A DNA stretch of 64,000 nt from Boseongicola sp. H5 (GCA_020622165.1 JACNMN010000014.1:1-64000); one strand, 5' to 3'. Counted from the stretch's first letter, positions 9,230-19,384 are shown. Notes: generated by a model not told the origin, from the letters alone. Program-made: numbers and translations.

Positions 9230-9598
9230 ATGATCCAGATGCAGACCAATCTGGATGTGGCTGACAACAGCGGCGCGCGCCGTGTTCAGTGCATCAAGGT
9301 TCTGGGTGGGTCCAAGCGGAAATACGCAAGCGTCGGTGACGTGATCGTCGTATCCGTGAAGGAAGCCATTCCGCGCGGTCGCGTGAAGAAGGGCGACGTC
9401 CGCAAGGCCGTCGTCGTGCGCACCGCCAAGGAAGTCCGCCGCGAGGACGGCACCGCGATCCGGTTTGACCGGAATGCCGCCGTCATTCTCAACAACAACA
9501 ACGAGCCGATCGGCACCCGGATCTTCGGGCCGGTGGTGCGTGAGTTGCGTGCGAAGAACTTCATGAAAATCATCTCGCTTGCGCCGGAGGTGCTGTGA
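9230..9598 (+). CDS. rplN: 50S ribosomal protein L14
   Basis: L14 sits at the subunit interface, forms bridges to 16S rRNA, and is the target of the silencing factor RsfS. The product is 122 residues, the exact usual size, starting [28 protein letters not shown]. It opens the spc operon order rplN-rplX-rplE. A GGGAGAAACC ribosome-binding region precedes the ATG. Confidence 0.97.
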   Translation: MIQMQTNLDVADNSGARRVQCIKVLGGSKRKYASVGDVIVVSVKEAIPRGRVKKGDVRKAVVVRTAKEVRREDGTAIRFDRNAAVILNNNNEPIGTRIFGPVVRELRAKNFMKIISLAPEVL

Positions 9599-9599
9599 C

Positions 9600-9905
9600 A
9601 TGGCTGCGAAGTTGAAAAAGGGCGACAAGGTCGTCGTGCTGGCCGGCAAGGACAAGGGCAAGGAGGGCGAGATTTCGTCCGTCGACCCGAAATCCGGCAA
9701 GGCCATCGTGGATGGGATCAACATCGCCATTCGCCACACCAAGCAAAGCCAGTCGAGCCAGGGGGGGCGCATCCCGCAAGCGATGCCCATCCAGCTGAGC
9801 AATCTGGCGCTTCTGGACGCCAACGGCAAAGCCACCCGCGTCGGGTTCAAGATGGACGGCGACAAGAAGGTGCGGTTTGCCAAGACCACGGGGGACGTGA
9901 TCTGA
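9600..9905 (+). CDS. rplX: 50S ribosomal protein L24
   Basis: L24 is an assembly initiator protein near the exit tunnel. The ATG at 9600 gives [23 protein letters not shown], the KOW motif typical of the family. An upstream in-frame GTG-like start would only add a cysteine- and arginine-rich stretch inside rplN. At 101 residues it is standard. Its stop shares a base with the rplE ATG, so L24 and L5 are probably translationally coupled. Confidence 0.97.
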   Translation: MAAKLKKGDKVVVLAGKDKGKEGEISSVDPKSGKAIVDGINIAIRHTKQSQSSQGGRIPQAMPIQLSNLALLDANGKATRVGFKMDGDKKVRFAKTTGDVI

Positions 9906-10468
9906 TGCTGGACACTGCAAACTATACCCCGCGTCTGAAAGCGCTCTATGCCGAGACGGTCAAGCCTGCGCTGGTCGAGGAATTCGGGTACTCCAATCCG
10001 ATGATGGCCCCCCGCCTGGACAAGATCGTCTTGAATATCGGCGCCGGCGCCGAAGCGGTGCGGGACAGCAAGAAGGTCAAATCCGCTCAGGAAGATCTAA
10101 CCGCCATCGCTGGCCAGCAGGCCGTCGTGACCAAGGCCAAGAAATCCATCGCGGGTTTCCGGGTGCGCGAAGAGATGCCGCTTGGCGCCAAGGTCACGCT
10201 GCGCGGCGATCGGATGTACGAGTTTCTGGACCGTCTGATCACCATCGCCCTGCCACGCGTCCGCGACTTCCGCGGCGTGTCCGGCAAGTCCTTCGATGGC
10301 CGTGGCAACTACGCCATGGGTCTGAAGGAGCACATCGTGTTCCCCGAGATCAACTTCGACAAGGTCGATGAGGTCTGGGGCATGGATATCGTGATTGCCA
10401 CCACCGCGAAAACCGACGCGGAAGCCAAGGCGCTGTTGAAAGCTTTCAACATGCCCTTCAACTCGTGA
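9905..10468 (+). CDS. rplE: 50S ribosomal protein L5
   Basis: L5 binds 5S rRNA in the central protuberance and contacts P-site tRNA. The 187-residue protein contains [13 protein letters not shown], the [18 protein letters not shown] core and [23 protein letters not shown]. It overlaps rplX by one base. A GGGAGAGG ribosome-binding site after its stop serves rpsN. Confidence 0.97.
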   Translation: MLDTANYTPRLKALYAETVKPALVEEFGYSNPMMAPRLDKIVLNIGAGAEAVRDSKKVKSAQEDLTAIAGQQAVVTKAKKSIAGFRVREEMPLGAKVTLRGDRMYEFLDRLITIALPRVRDFRGVSGKSFDGRGNYAMGLKEHIVFPEINFDKVDEVWGMDIVIATTAKTDAEAKALLKAFNMPFNS

Positions 10469-10489
10469 CGCGCGGGAGAGGATAGACAC

Positions 10490-10795
10490 ATGGCAAAAAA
10501 AGCAATGATTGAGCGCCAGAAGAAGCGCGAGGAACTGGTGGCGAGATATGCCGCCAAGCGCGCCGAACTGAAAGAAATCGCCCGGGACGAGAAACGCCCG
10601 ATGGAAGAGCGGTTCAAGGCGCAGATGAAACTGGCGAAACTGCCGCGCAACAGCTCGGCCACCCGCCTGAACAATCGCTGTCAGCTGACCGGGCGCCCGC
10701 GTGCGTATTACCGCAAGCTGAAGATGTCGCGGATCAAGCTGCGTGATCTGGCCTCCAACGGTCAGATCCCCGGCATGGTCAAGTCGAGCTGGTAG
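10490..10795 (+). CDS. rpsN: 30S ribosomal protein S14, zinc-independent type
   Basis: S14 is in the 30S head near the A site. At 101 residues with a single cysteine ([20 protein letters not shown]) it lacks the two CxxC pairs of zinc-binding S14, so it is the long zinc-free form usual in proteobacteria. The C-terminal [15 protein letters not shown] is conserved. rpsH follows 14 bp later. Confidence 0.97.
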   Translation: MAKKAMIERQKKREELVARYAAKRAELKEIARDEKRPMEERFKAQMKLAKLPRNSSATRLNNRCQLTGRPRAYYRKLKMSRIKLRDLASNGQIPGMVKSSW

Positions 10796-10809
10796 GGGAG
10801 ATATAGATT

Positions 10810-11202
10810 ATGACTGATCCTATCGCAGACATGCTCACCCGGATCCGCAATTCGTCGATGCGCGGCAAATCCACGGTGATTACGCCCGCGTCGAAACTGC
10901 GGGCCTGGGTTCTGGATGTGCTGGCCGACGAAGGCTACATCCGCGGCTATGAGAAGGTGACCGGGCCCGATGGGCACCCGGCCATCGAGATCAGCCTGAA
11001 ATACTACGAGGGCACCCCCGTCATTCGCGAACTCAAGCGGGTCTCCAAACCCGGGCGTCGCGTCTATATGGGTGTGGATGACATTCCGCAGGTCCGTCAG
11101 GGTCTGGGTGTGTCGATTGTCTCCACGTCCAAGGGCGTGATGTCGGATGCAGCTGCACGCAACGCCAATGTCGGCGGCGAAGTGCTCTGCACCGTATTCT
11201 GA
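10810..11202 (+). CDS. rpsH: 30S ribosomal protein S8
   Basis: S8 is a primary 16S rRNA-binding protein; in E. coli it also represses spc operon translation by binding the rplE region of its mRNA. The 130-residue product has the usual [14 protein letters not shown] start and the [24 protein letters not shown]-terminus that holds the rRNA-recognition loop. It is followed 10 bp later by rplF. Confidence 0.97.
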   Translation: MTDPIADMLTRIRNSSMRGKSTVITPASKLRAWVLDVLADEGYIRGYEKVTGPDGHPAIEISLKYYEGTPVIRELKRVSKPGRRVYMGVDDIPQVRQGLGVSIVSTSKGVMSDAAARNANVGGEVLCTVF

Positions 11203-11212
11203 GGAGGGAAAG

Positions 11213-11746
11213 ATGTCTCGTATTGGCAAAAGGCCGGTTGATCTTCCCTCGGGCGTGGATGTGCAGATCTCGGGCCAGAAGATCGAAGTGAAGGGCCCCA
11301 AGGGGACCCGCAGCTTCACCGCGACCGACGATGTGACGCTTGCCGTGGAAGACAATGCCGTGACGGTGACCCCGCGCGGCAAGTCCAAGCGCGCGCGCCA
11401 GCAGTGGGGCATGAGCCGCACCATGGTGCAGAACCTGGTCACCGGTGTGACCGACGGGTTCAAGAAAGAGCTCGAGATCCAGGGTGTGGGTTACCGGGCG
11501 CAGATGCAGGGCAACACCCTGAAACTGTCGCTTGGCCTGTCCCATGAGGTGAATTTCGAGGTGCCCGCCGGTGTGACCGTGACGGCCCCGAAAGTCACCG
11601 AGGTCGTGATCGAGGGCAATGATGAGCAGCTCGTCGGCCAGGTTGCGGCCAACATCCGCGAGTGGCGCAAGCCCGAGCCCTACAAGGGCAAGGGCATTCG
11701 CTACAAGGGCGAGTATATCTTCCGTAAGGAAGGCAAGAAGAAGTAA
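11213..11746 (+). CDS. rplF: 50S ribosomal protein L6
   Basis: L6 lies near the sarcin-ricin loop where elongation factors bind. The ATG at 11213 follows GAGGAGGGAAAG and gives [17 protein letters not shown]; upstream in-frame codons are inside rpsH. The 177-residue protein has the duplicated L6 fold and the conserved [16 protein letters not shown] signature near the C-terminus. Confidence 0.97.
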   Translation: MSRIGKRPVDLPSGVDVQISGQKIEVKGPKGTRSFTATDDVTLAVEDNAVTVTPRGKSKRARQQWGMSRTMVQNLVTGVTDGFKKELEIQGVGYRAQMQGNTLKLSLGLSHEVNFEVPAGVTVTAPKVTEVVIEGNDEQLVGQVAANIREWRKPEPYKGKGIRYKGEYIFRKEGKKK

Positions 11747-11757
11747 AGGCGACGACA

Positions 11758-12117
11758 ATGGCAAACAGCAAGAGACAACTGTTCCAGAAACGCCGCCTGC
11801 GCGTTCGGAACAAATTGCGGAAGATGGCAGATGGGCGTCCGCGCCTGTCGGTACATCGGTCCAACAAGAACATCAGCGTTCAGCTGATCGACGATGCAAA
11901 CGGCGTGACGCTCGCCTCCGCCTCCTCGCTGGAGAAGGATCTGGGCGTTGTCGGCCGGAACAATGTCGAAGCGGCTGCCAAGGTGGGCGAGGCGATTGCC
12001 ACGCGCGCCAAGAAGGCCGGCGTCGAAGAGTGCTATTTCGACCGCGGCGGTTTCCTCTTCCACGGCAAGGTGAAGGCTCTGGCCGACGCCGCGCGTGAAG
12101 GTGGTCTGAAGTTCTGA
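11758..12117 (+). CDS. rplR: 50S ribosomal protein L18
   Basis: L18 binds 5S rRNA together with L5. The 119 residues include the basic start [25 protein letters not shown] and the [32 protein letters not shown] end that marks the family. A 123-bp gap with a hairpin separates it from rpsE, wider than the other gaps in this cluster. Confidence 0.97.
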   Translation: MANSKRQLFQKRRLRVRNKLRKMADGRPRLSVHRSNKNISVQLIDDANGVTLASASSLEKDLGVVGRNNVEAAAKVGEAIATRAKKAGVEECYFDRGGFLFHGKVKALADAAREGGLKF

Positions 12118-12140
12118 TCCCTCCGGGGTCACGCAAATGA

Positions 12141-12162
12141 AGGCGGCGTGAAAGCGCCGCCT
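12141..12162. other. GC-rich hairpin in the rplR-rpsE gap
   Basis: AGGCGGCG and CGCCGCCT form an 8-bp stem around TGAAAG. No T-tract follows, so it is more likely an mRNA processing or stability hairpin than a terminator. The same gap contains a second G+C palindrome near 12205-12221. Confidence 0.4.
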
Positions 12163-12240
12163 CGATGATCGGGGGGCATGAAGGCCCACTGCGATTGGAT
12201 TTAAGGGCGCGCAGCGCGCCGCTAGGAAAGGATGCCTCTT

Positions 12241-12831
12241 ATGGCAGAACGTGAAAACAGAGGGCGCGGGCGTCGTCAGGACCGGGACGAGACGCCCGAA
12301 TTCGCCGATCGTCTGGTCGCGATCAACCGCGTGTCGAAAACCGTCAAGGGCGGCAAGCGCTTCGGCTTCGCAGCCCTGGTGGTTGTCGGTGACCAGCGCG
12401 GCCGTGTGGGCTTCGGCAAGGGGAAAGCCAAGGAGGTGCCCGAGGCGATCCGCAAGGCGACCGAACAGGCAAAGCGTCAGCTTATCCGCGTGCCGCTGAA
12501 AGAAGGCCGGACGCTGCACCATGACATTCTGGGCCGTCACGGTGCCGGCAAGGTCGTGATGCGCACCGCGCCGGAAGGAACCGGGATCATCGCCGGTGGT
12601 CCGATGCGTGCCGTGTTCGAGATGCTGGGTGTGAAGGACGTCGTGTCGAAATCGACCGGGTCGCAGAACCCCTACAACATGATCCGCGCCACGCTGGACG
12701 GGTTGAAGAAAGAAAGCTCGCCCCGTCAGGTTGCGGCCCGTCGCGGCAAGAAGGTCGCCGATATCCTGCCCAAGCGGGATGACGCGCCGCAGATCGACGG
12801 CGAGCAAGCGCCCGTGTCCGAGGAGGCCTGA
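12241..12831 (+). CDS. rpsE: 30S ribosomal protein S5
   Basis: S5 is near the decoding centre and mRNA entry channel and contributes to decoding accuracy. I use the ATG at 12241 ([17 protein letters not shown]), which follows AGGAAAGG; another ATG nine bases upstream is possible. The 196-residue product has [20 protein letters not shown], the double-stranded RNA-binding fold, and [26 protein letters not shown]. rpmD follows 5 bp later. Confidence 0.97.
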   Translation: MAERENRGRGRRQDRDETPEFADRLVAINRVSKTVKGGKRFGFAALVVVGDQRGRVGFGKGKAKEVPEAIRKATEQAKRQLIRVPLKEGRTLHHDILGRHGAGKVVMRTAPEGTGIIAGGPMRAVFEMLGVKDVVSKSTGSQNPYNMIRATLDGLKKESSPRQVAARRGKKVADILPKRDDAPQIDGEQAPVSEEA

Positions 12832-12836
12832 GACCC

Positions 12837-13025
12837 ATGGCAAAAACCATCGTCGTCAAACAGATCGGCTCTCCGATCCGTCGCCCCGCCAAGCAGCGTG
12901 AAACGCTGATCGGGCTGGGCCTGAACAAGATGCACAAGACCCGTGAGCTTGAGGATACCCCCGCCGTGCGCGGCATGGTCCGCAAGATCCCGCATCTGGT
13001 GGAGATCATTGAAGAACGCGGCTGA
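12837..13025 (+). CDS. rpmD: 50S ribosomal protein L30
   Basis: L30 is a small ferredoxin-like-fold 50S protein. The 62-residue sequence has [27 protein letters not shown] and the [14 protein letters not shown] end. It is the last ribosomal gene before a terminator and the inserted globin gene, which together separate it from rplO, its usual neighbour. Confidence 0.96.
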   Translation: MAKTIVVKQIGSPIRRPAKQRETLIGLGLNKMHKTRELEDTPAVRGMVRKIPHLVEIIEERG

Positions 13026-13053
13026 GAGCAGGCCCGCTTCTGACGAAAACAAG

Positions 13054-13086
13054 GACGCCCCGGTCGCCAGATCGGGGCGTCTTGCG
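13054..13086 (+). terminator. Terminator after rpmD
   Basis: A 9-bp stem (GACGCCCCG with CGGGGCGTC) surrounds a 10-nt loop and is followed by TTGCGTT. It lies 28 bp after rpmD and before the globin gene, so it may limit or end spc transcription there. Confidence 0.6.
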
Positions 13087-13168
13087 TTATGGGGCCGGAC
13101 GGCCCGCGGGCAAATCGCCCTCCCTGGTTTTGTGATATACTTGTCTTGCACAACTAAAGGAGGGGCCT

Positions 13169-13588
13169 ATGTCCATCACATCCGCAGAGCTTGCGATGGT
13201 GCGGGGTAGCCTGGAACGCCTGCGCAAGGATTTCGAAGTTCATTCGACCAATTTCTATGACGCGCTGTTTCGCTGCGCGCCTCATCTGCGCCAGATGTTC
13301 CGCGAGGATCTGACGGGGCAGGGGATGAAGTTCATGACGACGCTCGATGTGATCGTCCACAAGCTGGACAACGAGGAGGAGCTTGCCAGCCGTTATCAGG
13401 GTCTTGGCCGGAGCCATGCGATCATGGGCGTGCGCACCGCCGATTTTGCCCCGATGGAGGATGCCCTGATCGAGACGATGCGCAACGCCTTGGGCGATGA
13501 ATTCACGGTCGAACTGGAGCAGGCCTGGCGCAAGGCATATGCGGTCGTGAGCCGCAACATGATCCGGCGGGGCGGGATCGAGGCGTGA
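13169..13588 (+). CDS. Single-domain bacterial globin
   Basis: The 139-residue protein matches the haem domain of flavohaemoglobins and Vitreoscilla-type globins: STNFYDALFRCAPHLRQMF aligns with the B/C-helix region, and a proximal histidine is visible in LGRSHAIMGV (about residue 88). There is no flavin reductase domain, so it would need an external reductase if it handles O2 or NO. The ATG at 13169 follows AAAGGAGGGGCC, a strong ribosome-binding site. It sits alone between rpmD and rplO with a terminator upstream, an unusual place for a non-ribosomal gene. The physiological ligand is not inferable. Confidence 0.82.
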   Translation: MSITSAELAMVRGSLERLRKDFEVHSTNFYDALFRCAPHLRQMFREDLTGQGMKFMTTLDVIVHKLDNEEELASRYQGLGRSHAIMGVRTADFAPMEDALIETMRNALGDEFTVELEQAWRKAYAVVSRNMIRRGGIEA

Positions 13589-13813
13589 GGCGACAGGCCC
13601 CCTAGAACGTCAGGCCGCGCCCTAAGGATGGGGCCGTTTGCCGAGACGGGAGGCTATGGGAGCTTGCGGCCAGGGATATGAACCGGGCCTTGAAAGGGCT
13701 GCCCAACCCGTCTATACGCCGCCAGTGGTCTTCCATAGACCCGATTCAAAACTCAAGAAACGCCGCGTCTGCCCATCTCGCTTCGGGGGCAGTTCCGGCC
13801 AAGGAGAAGCGAT

Positions 13814-14287
13814 ATGAAACTGCATGAGCTAAGCGACAATCCCGGCGCCACCAAGAAACGCAAACGCGTTGGTCGCGGTCCGGGCTCCGGCACCGGCAAG
13901 ACGGCGGGCCGGGGTATCAAGGGCCAGAAATCCCGTTCGGGCGTGGCGATCAACGCCTATGAGGGCGGTCAGATGCCGCTTTACCAGCGTCTTCCTAAGC
14001 GTGGCTTCAACAAGCCGAACCGGAAGAAATTCGCTGTCGTCAATCTGGGCCTGATCGAGAAATTCGTCGAATCCGGGAAACTGGACGTCAAGAAAGAGAT
14101 CACCGAGGACGTGCTTGTCGAGGCGGGCATCGTGCGCCGGAAGCTCGACGGTGTGCGTATTCTGGCCAAGGGCGAGGTTTCCTCGAAACTGAAGCTGACC
14201 GTCACCGGCGCATCCAAGTCGGCGATCGAGGCGGTTGAAAAGGCGGGCGGCAGCCTGACCATCGCGGCAGCACCTGCGGCGGAATAA
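13814..14287 (+). CDS. rplO: 50S ribosomal protein L15
   Basis: L15 is a 50S assembly protein. The 157 residues start [34 protein letters not shown], the glycine-rich basic extension of the family, and end in the usual beta-rich domain. AAGGAGAAG precedes the ATG. A 225-bp region without a gene lies between the globin gene and this one and may carry a new promoter. secY follows after 134 bp. Confidence 0.97.
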   Translation: MKLHELSDNPGATKKRKRVGRGPGSGTGKTAGRGIKGQKSRSGVAINAYEGGQMPLYQRLPKRGFNKPNRKKFAVVNLGLIEKFVESGKLDVKKEITEDVLVEAGIVRRKLDGVRILAKGEVSSKLKLTVTGASKSAIEAVEKAGGSLTIAAAPAAE

Positions 14288-14421
14288 CCCGTAACGGGGG
14301 GCGTGACCCCTTAGGTGCTTGTGGGGGGCGAGCCAGCCCCTTACATCTACACCCAAGGTTTTTATCCGCGCCGCGCGATCGAACCCCGATCTCGCGGCGC
14401 GACTTGCATAAGAGAGACAGC

Positions 14422-15792
14422 ATGGCATCTGCGGCAGAGCAAATGGCAGCGAACATGAGCTGGAGCGCGCTTGGCAAAGCGACAGAGCTGCGCCAGCGTA
14501 TCCTGTTCGCCCTTGGTCTTCTGATCATCTATCGGATCGGCACCTACATCCCCGTGCCCGGGATCGACGGCGTCGAACTGCAGCGCTTCTTCGAAGATGC
14601 GGCGGCCGGGCTGGGTGGTGTGCTCAACATGTTCACCGGCGGCGCGCTCAGCCGGATGGGCGTTTTCGCTCTCGGGATCATGCCCTATATCTCGGCCTCG
14701 ATCATCGTGCAGCTGATGGCCGCGATGGTGCCGCAGCTGGAAGCGCTGAAGAAAGAGGGTGAAGCGGGCCGGAAGAAGCTCAACCAGTATACGCGCTACG
14801 GCACGGTCGTTCTGGCGACCTTTCAGGCCTATGGCATCGCGGTCTCGCTTGAATCCGGCGGTCTGGTGACCGATCCGGGCTGGTTCTTCCGCGCCGCCTG
14901 CGTGATCACGCTTGTCGGCGGCACGATGTTCCTGATGTGGCTGGGGGAGCAGATCACCGCCCGCGGCATCGGCAACGGCATCTCGCTGATCATTTTCGTC
15001 GGTATCATTGCGGAACTGCCCGCCGCGCTGGCCCAGTTCTTCGAGCAGGGCCGTCAGGGCGCGCTGGCCACCCCGGTGATCCTGGGTGTGATCTTCATGC
15101 TTCTGGCGACGCTGACCTTCGTGGTCTTCATGGAGCGATCCCTGCGCAAGATCCATATCCAGTATCCGCGCCGTCAGGTGGGGATGAAGGTTTATGATGG
15201 CGGCACGAGCCACCTGCCCGTCAAAGTGAACCCCGCCGGTGTGATCCCGGCGATCTTCGCGTCGTCCCTTCTGTTGCTGCCGACCACGCTGACCACCTTC
15301 TCCGGCGGGGAGGCCAGCGGGCCGTTCATGTCGTGGCTGTTGGCGAATTTCGGGCCCGGACAGCCGCTTTATCTGCTGTTCTTCGCTGCGATGATCATCT
15401 TCTTCACGTATTTCTATACGCTGAACGTTTCCTTCAAGACCGATGATGTGGCCGACAATCTGAAGAACCAGAACGGCTTCATCCCGGGCATCCGCCCCGG
15501 CAAGAAGACATCGGAATATCTGGAATACGTGGTCAATCGCGTGCTGGTTCTTGGCTCTGGCTATCTGGCGCTGGTCTGTCTGCTGCCCGAAATCGTACGC
15601 ACCGAACTGGCGATCACGGCCTATTTCGGGGGCACGTCGATCCTGATTATTGTGTCGGTGGGGATGGACACCGTTCAGCAAATCCAGTCTCATCTCTTGG
15701 CCCACCAGTATGAAGGGCTGATCGAGAAATCGCAGTTGCGCGGCAAGAAAGGCCGCAGCGGCAGCGGACGCAAGGGACCGGCACGTAGATGA
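14422..15792 (+). CDS. secY: Preprotein translocase channel subunit SecY
   Basis: SecY forms the protein-conducting channel of the inner membrane with SecE and SecG. At 456 residues with about ten hydrophobic helices it is full length. The ATG at 14422 ([29 protein letters not shown]) follows AGAGAGAC. Conserved cytoplasmic loops appear, including [17 protein letters not shown] and the [24 protein letters not shown] region. It overlaps adk by 4 bp, the secY-adk order common to many bacteria, here without infA. Confidence 0.97.
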   Translation: MASAAEQMAANMSWSALGKATELRQRILFALGLLIIYRIGTYIPVPGIDGVELQRFFEDAAAGLGGVLNMFTGGALSRMGVFALGIMPYISASIIVQLMAAMVPQLEALKKEGEAGRKKLNQYTRYGTVVLATFQAYGIAVSLESGGLVTDPGWFFRAACVITLVGGTMFLMWLGEQITARGIGNGISLIIFVGIIAELPAALAQFFEQGRQGALATPVILGVIFMLLATLTFVVFMERSLRKIHIQYPRRQVGMKVYDGGTSHLPVKVNPAGVIPAIFASSLLLLPTTLTTFSGGEASGPFMSWLLANFGPGQPLYLLFFAAMIIFFTYFYTLNVSFKTDDVADNLKNQNGFIPGIRPGKKTSEYLEYVVNRVLVLGSGYLALVCLLPEIVRTELAITAYFGGTSILIIVSVGMDTVQQIQSHLLAHQYEGLIEKSQLRGKKGRSGSGRKGPARR

Positions 15793-16436
15793 ACATCATA
15801 CTTCTGGGGCCGCCAGGCGCCGGCAAGGGGACGCAGGCCCGCCGGTTGGTGGAAGAACGCGGCATGGTGCAACTGAGCACCGGAGATATGCTGCGTGAGG
15901 CTCGTGTCTCCGGTACGGAAATGGGCAAGCGCGTGGCCGCAATTATGGATGCGGGCGAGCTGGTGACCGATGAGATCGTCATCGGCCTAATCGAAGAGCG
16001 ACTTCGCGGCGATATCGGCGGCGGCGTGATTTTCGACGGCTTCCCGCGGACCCTCGCTCAGGCCGATGCGCTGGCGGACCTGCTTGAGCGGAACGGCCAG
16101 AGCCTGGACCATGTCGTTGCCATGGAAGTCAATGACGACGCGTTGGTGGCGCGCATCACCGCAAGGTCGACCTGCGGGAATTGCGGCGAGGTCTATAACG
16201 ACATCACCAGCCCGATCCCGGCGGATGGCAAGTGCCGCAATTGCGGCGCGTCCGATTTCAGGCGTCGGGCCGACGACAACGAGGAAAGCCTCAAGACGCG
16301 GCTGATGGAATACTACAAGAAGACCTCTCCCCTCATCGGGTATTACCACGCCAAGGGGCAGCTCAGATGGGTGCCGGGTTTGGGCGAGATCGATGAAGTC
16401 GCGGCATCGATCAAGGAAATGCTTGACAGGGCCTGA
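15789..16436 (+). CDS. adk: Adenylate kinase with a cysteine-type LID
   Basis: Adenylate kinase interconverts ATP, AMP and ADP. The P-loop GPPGAGKGT is at residues 7-15, STGDMLR marks the AMP site, and DGFPRTLAQ is intact. The LID carries four cysteines (CGNCG then CRNCG, about residues 130-155), a zinc-binding arrangement not found in E. coli Adk. The 215-residue length is the long form. Its start overlaps the secY stop; a 194-bp gap without a gene follows before rpsM. Confidence 0.96.
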   Translation: MNIILLGPPGAGKGTQARRLVEERGMVQLSTGDMLREARVSGTEMGKRVAAIMDAGELVTDEIVIGLIEERLRGDIGGGVIFDGFPRTLAQADALADLLERNGQSLDHVVAMEVNDDALVARITARSTCGNCGEVYNDITSPIPADGKCRNCGASDFRRRADDNEESLKTRLMEYYKKTSPLIGYYHAKGQLRWVPGLGEIDEVAASIKEMLDRA

Positions 16437-16630
16437 CCGGCTCTTGACGGCAGGTTTAAAAGGTCCTAACTGCAAGCCTTCCTTTTAGGGAATCGTGAGG
16501 TGCGGCGGGGAATCAGACCTCGAAACCCTCGACCAGATATGACAGGGCCCGCAGGACCATATCCTCGGGCCTTATGTTGTGAAAAAAGGTTCTGGAACAA
16601 CGGAACCGCAACGAAGAAGGATCTAGATAC

Positions 16631-16999
16631 GTGGCACGTATTGCCGGGGTGAATATCCCAACCGCAAAGCGCGTTCCCATCGCGCTGACCTATATCACAG
16701 GAATTGGCCACAGCTCCGCGACGCAGATCTGCGAAGCTGTCGGTATCGACGCCGCACGCCGGGTCAACGAGCTTTCCGATGCGGAAGTTCTGCAGATCCG
16801 CGAGCATATCGACGCGAATTTCACCGTTGAGGGTGACCTGCGTCGTGACACGCAGATGAACATCAAGCGTCTGATGGACCTCGGCTGCTATCGCGGCCTG
16901 CGCCATCGCCGCAACCTGCCCGTGCGCGGTCAGCGCACCCACACCAACGCTCGTACTCGCAAAGGCCCCGCGAAGGCCATTGCCGGCAAGAAGAAGTAA
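16631..16999 (+). CDS. rpsM: 30S ribosomal protein S13 (GTG start)
   Basis: S13 is at the top of the 30S head and forms bridges to L5 and contacts with P-site tRNA. The coding frame begins with GTG at 16631 and reads [20 protein letters not shown]; no ATG fits. The 122 residues include the [23 protein letters not shown] tail. It begins the alpha operon rpsM-rpsK-rpoA-rplQ; the preceding gap with a TTGACG at 16444 may hold its promoter. Confidence 0.96.
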   Translation: MARIAGVNIPTAKRVPIALTYITGIGHSSATQICEAVGIDAARRVNELSDAEVLQIREHIDANFTVEGDLRRDTQMNIKRLMDLGCYRGLRHRRNLPVRGQRTHTNARTRKGPAKAIAGKKK

Positions 17000-17011
17000 G
17001 GGGGCAGATCG

Positions 17012-17401
17012 ATGGCACGGGACAAGACGCGCACCAAGCGCAAGGAACGCAAGAACATCGCCGCCGGTGTGGCGCATGTGAACAGCTCGTTCAACAACAC
17101 CAAGATCCTGATCTCCGACGTGCAGGGCAATGCGATTGCATGGTCATCAGCCGGAACGATGGGCTTCAAGGGCAGCCGGAAATCCACGCCTTACGCGGCC
17201 CAGATGGCAGCGGAAGACGCGGGCAAGAAGGCGCAGGAACACGGCGTGAAGACCCTTGAGGTCGAAGTGCAGGGCCCCGGTTCGGGCCGTGAAAGCGCAT
17301 TGCGCGCCCTTGCGGCCGTCGGCTTTTCGATCACGTCCATTCGCGACGTGACCCCGATGGCCCATAACGGGTGCCGCCCGCCGAAACGCCGCCGCGTGTA
17401 A
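17012..17401 (+). CDS. rpsK: 30S ribosomal protein S11
   Basis: S11 lies on the 30S platform and shapes the Shine-Dalgarno cleft. The 129 residues have [34 protein letters not shown] and the invariant [15 protein letters not shown] end. It follows rpsM by 12 bp. rpsD, present between rpsK and rpoA in gammaproteobacteria, is absent, as is usual in this group. Confidence 0.97.
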   Translation: MARDKTRTKRKERKNIAAGVAHVNSSFNNTKILISDVQGNAIAWSSAGTMGFKGSRKSTPYAAQMAAEDAGKKAQEHGVKTLEVEVQGPGSGRESALRALAAVGFSITSIRDVTPMAHNGCRPPKRRRV

Positions 17402-17514
17402 GTCAGGTTATTTCGCGACGGGCTGCGTTTGTGCGTGGCCCGTTGCCGTCATTTTTGATCCTCGAGCGTTCGGGGCCACGGATCCAGGCCCTGAACAAGA
17501 ATGGAGGCGACACC

Positions 17515-18531
17515 ATGATCCATAAGAATTGGCAAGAACTTATCAAGCCCACACAGTTGGTTGTGAACCCGGGCAATGAACCCGCGCGTCAGGCAACTGT
17601 CGTGGCCGAACCGCTGGAGCGTGGCTTTGGCCTGACGCTCGGCAATGCTCTGCGCCGCGTGCTGATGAGCTCGTTGCAGGGCGCGTCGATCACGTCGGTC
17701 CAGATCGACAATGTGCTGCATGAGTTCTCCTCCATTGCCGGCGTCCGCGAGGACGTGACGGATGTGGTTCTGAACCTCAAGGGCGTTGCGATCCGGATGG
17801 AGGCCGATGGGCCGAAACGTGTGTCGATCTCGGCCAAGGGGCCCAAGGTCGTGACCGCCGGAGATATCAGCGAAACCGCCGGCATCGAAGTGCTCAACAA
17901 GGAGCATGTGATCTGCCATCTGGACGATGGTGCGGATCTGTTCATGGAACTGACGGTCAGCACCGGCAAGGGCTATGTCGCCGCTGACAAGAACCGGCCC
18001 GAGGATGCGCCGATCGGGCTGATCCCGATCGATGCGATCTATTCGCCGGTCAAGAAGGTTAGCTATGACGTGCAGCCGACCCGCGAGGGGCAGGTGCTGG
18101 ACTATGACAAGCTGACGCTGAAGCTGGAAACCGACGGATCGGTCACGCCCGACGATGCGGTGGCCTATGCCGCGCGCATTCTGCAGGACCAACTGTCGAT
18201 TTTCGTGAATTTCGACGAACCAGAAAGCGCGTCGCGTCAGGATGACGAGGATGATCTGGAGTTCAACCCGCTTCTGCTGAAGAAGGTGGATGAACTGGAG
18301 CTGTCGGTGCGTTCGGCGAACTGCCTGAAGAACGACAACATCGTCTATATCGGCGATCTTATCCAGAAAACCGAAGCCGAGATGCTGCGGACCCCGAATT
18401 TCGGCCGCAAATCCCTGAACGAGATCAAGGAAGTTCTGTCGGGCATGGGGCTGCATCTGGGCATGGATATCATCGACTGGCCGCCGGACAATATCGAGGA
18501 TCTGGCCAAGAAATACGAAGACAACTTCTGA
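17515..18531 (+). CDS. rpoA: RNA polymerase alpha subunit
   Basis: Alpha dimerises to nucleate RNA polymerase assembly, and its C-terminal domain contacts UP elements and activators. The ATG at 17515 follows GGAGGCGAC and gives [15 protein letters not shown], the usual start; the frame is open further upstream but lacks support there. The 338-residue product shows [21 protein letters not shown] in the N-terminal domain and the CTD segments [16 protein letters not shown] and [13 protein letters not shown]. It is a single full-length copy. Confidence 0.97.
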   Translation: MIHKNWQELIKPTQLVVNPGNEPARQATVVAEPLERGFGLTLGNALRRVLMSSLQGASITSVQIDNVLHEFSSIAGVREDVTDVVLNLKGVAIRMEADGPKRVSISAKGPKVVTAGDISETAGIEVLNKEHVICHLDDGADLFMELTVSTGKGYVAADKNRPEDAPIGLIPIDAIYSPVKKVSYDVQPTREGQVLDYDKLTLKLETDGSVTPDDAVAYAARILQDQLSIFVNFDEPESASRQDDEDDLEFNPLLLKKVDELELSVRSANCLKNDNIVYIGDLIQKTEAEMLRTPNFGRKSLNEIKEVLSGMGLHLGMDIIDWPPDNIEDLAKKYEDNF

Positions 18532-18654
18532 CGGTTCAGGTGGGCGGGTATCGCCCACCTCTCCGCCAATCGCGACCCGGGCGCAGTGCCCCAATAGGTG
18601 AGGGATCCGCACGCACGGATCCCCGGACAAAGCAAAATGTAAGGAGACCAACCC

Positions 18655-19074
18655 ATGCGTCACGCAAGAGGCTACCGCCGCCTGAATCGCACCCATGAAC
18701 ACCGCAAGGCGTTGTTTGCGAATATGGCCGGCTCGCTCATCGAACATGAGCAGATCAAGACGACCCTGCCCAAGGCCAAGGAATTGCGGCCGATCATCGA
18801 GAAGCTGATCACGCTTGGCAAACGCGGTGATCTGCATGCCCGCCGCCAGGCCGCCAGCCAGTTGAAGCAGGATGCCTATGTGGCAAAGCTTTTCGATGTT
18901 CTGGGGCCGCGCTACGCGGAGCGTCAGGGCGGTTATGTCCGGGTTCTGAAAGCCGGGTTCCGCTATGGCGATATGGCCCCGATGGCGATCATCGAGTTTG
19001 TCGACCGCGATGTCGAGGCCAAGGGTGCCGGAGACCGCGCGCGAATCGATGCAGAAGAGTTCGCCGACGACTGA
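18655..19074 (+). CDS. rplQ: 50S ribosomal protein L17
   Basis: L17 surrounds the exit tunnel with L22 and L32. The 139-residue protein starts [24 protein letters not shown] and has the [25 protein letters not shown] segment. It is preceded by AAGGAGACC and closes the alpha operon; a perfect terminator follows 31 bp later. Confidence 0.97.
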   Translation: MRHARGYRRLNRTHEHRKALFANMAGSLIEHEQIKTTLPKAKELRPIIEKLITLGKRGDLHARRQAASQLKQDAYVAKLFDVLGPRYAERQGGYVRVLKAGFRYGDMAPMAIIEFVDRDVEAKGAGDRARIDAEEFADD

Positions 19075-19105
19075 CGACACATTTCGAACACAGTTTCGAA
19101 AAATC

Positions 19106-19138
19106 GAAACCCCGCCGGAAGGCGGGGTTTCTTCATTT
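19106..19138 (+). terminator. Terminator of the alpha operon
   Basis: GAAACCCCGCC and GGCGGGGTTTC form an 11-bp perfect stem on a GGAA loop, followed by TTCATTT. It ends the rpsM-rplQ unit and also borders the stop of the small convergent gene at 19137. Confidence 0.9.
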
Positions 19139-19304
19139 ATGTGGGTTTCAGCGGGCCGTCCTTATTGGCAGCGTCTTCAATTAAACGCTCCAATTCGGCC
19201 TCGGCAACCGGGGTTTCACCTAAAAACTCTAGCAGATCATTACGCGCCGGCTGCGGCAAACCCATCAATCGTGCAAAAAGATCCGGGTCGATCTTTTTAG
19301 ACAT
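19137..19304 (-). CDS. Small 55-residue protein, unknown, divergent from luxR
   Basis: The frame reads MSKKIDPDLFARLMGLPQPA at the start and ends KDGPLKPT, 55 residues, acidic and helical in appearance. AGGTG lies 7 bp upstream of the ATG. It starts 90 bp from the luxR-type gene and is transcribed away from it, so the two share a control region containing the palindrome at 19369-19384. No family is recognised. Placement suggests a quorum-sensing accessory, but that is only positional inference. It is too short to exclude chance. Confidence 0.5.
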   Translation of the reverse strand: MSKKIDPDLFARLMGLPQPARNDLLEFLGETPVAEAELERLIEDAANKDGPLKPT

Positions 19305-19338
19305 CACGGACACCTATACTCATACCGTTAACATTTTA

Positions 19339-19384
19339 AGGTTGACCGACTTTCTGGCAACCTATCTAAAAAGACATGTCTTTT
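19339..19384. promoter_or_regulatory. Palindromic operator candidate upstream of luxR
   Basis: AAAAGACATGTCTTTT at 19369-19384 is a perfect 16-bp palindrome ending 10 bp before the luxR ATG. A second inverted repeat, AGGTTG (19339-19344) with CAACCT (19358-19363), lies just upstream. Either could be bound by the LuxR-type protein or by another dimeric regulator. Neither matches the classical 20-bp lux box well. Confidence 0.5.

Noticed and set aside
16444-16473. Promoter for the alpha operon (TTGACG with TAACTG 17 bp later)
   Set aside because: The -35 is good but the -10 matches poorly, so it is not listed as a feature.
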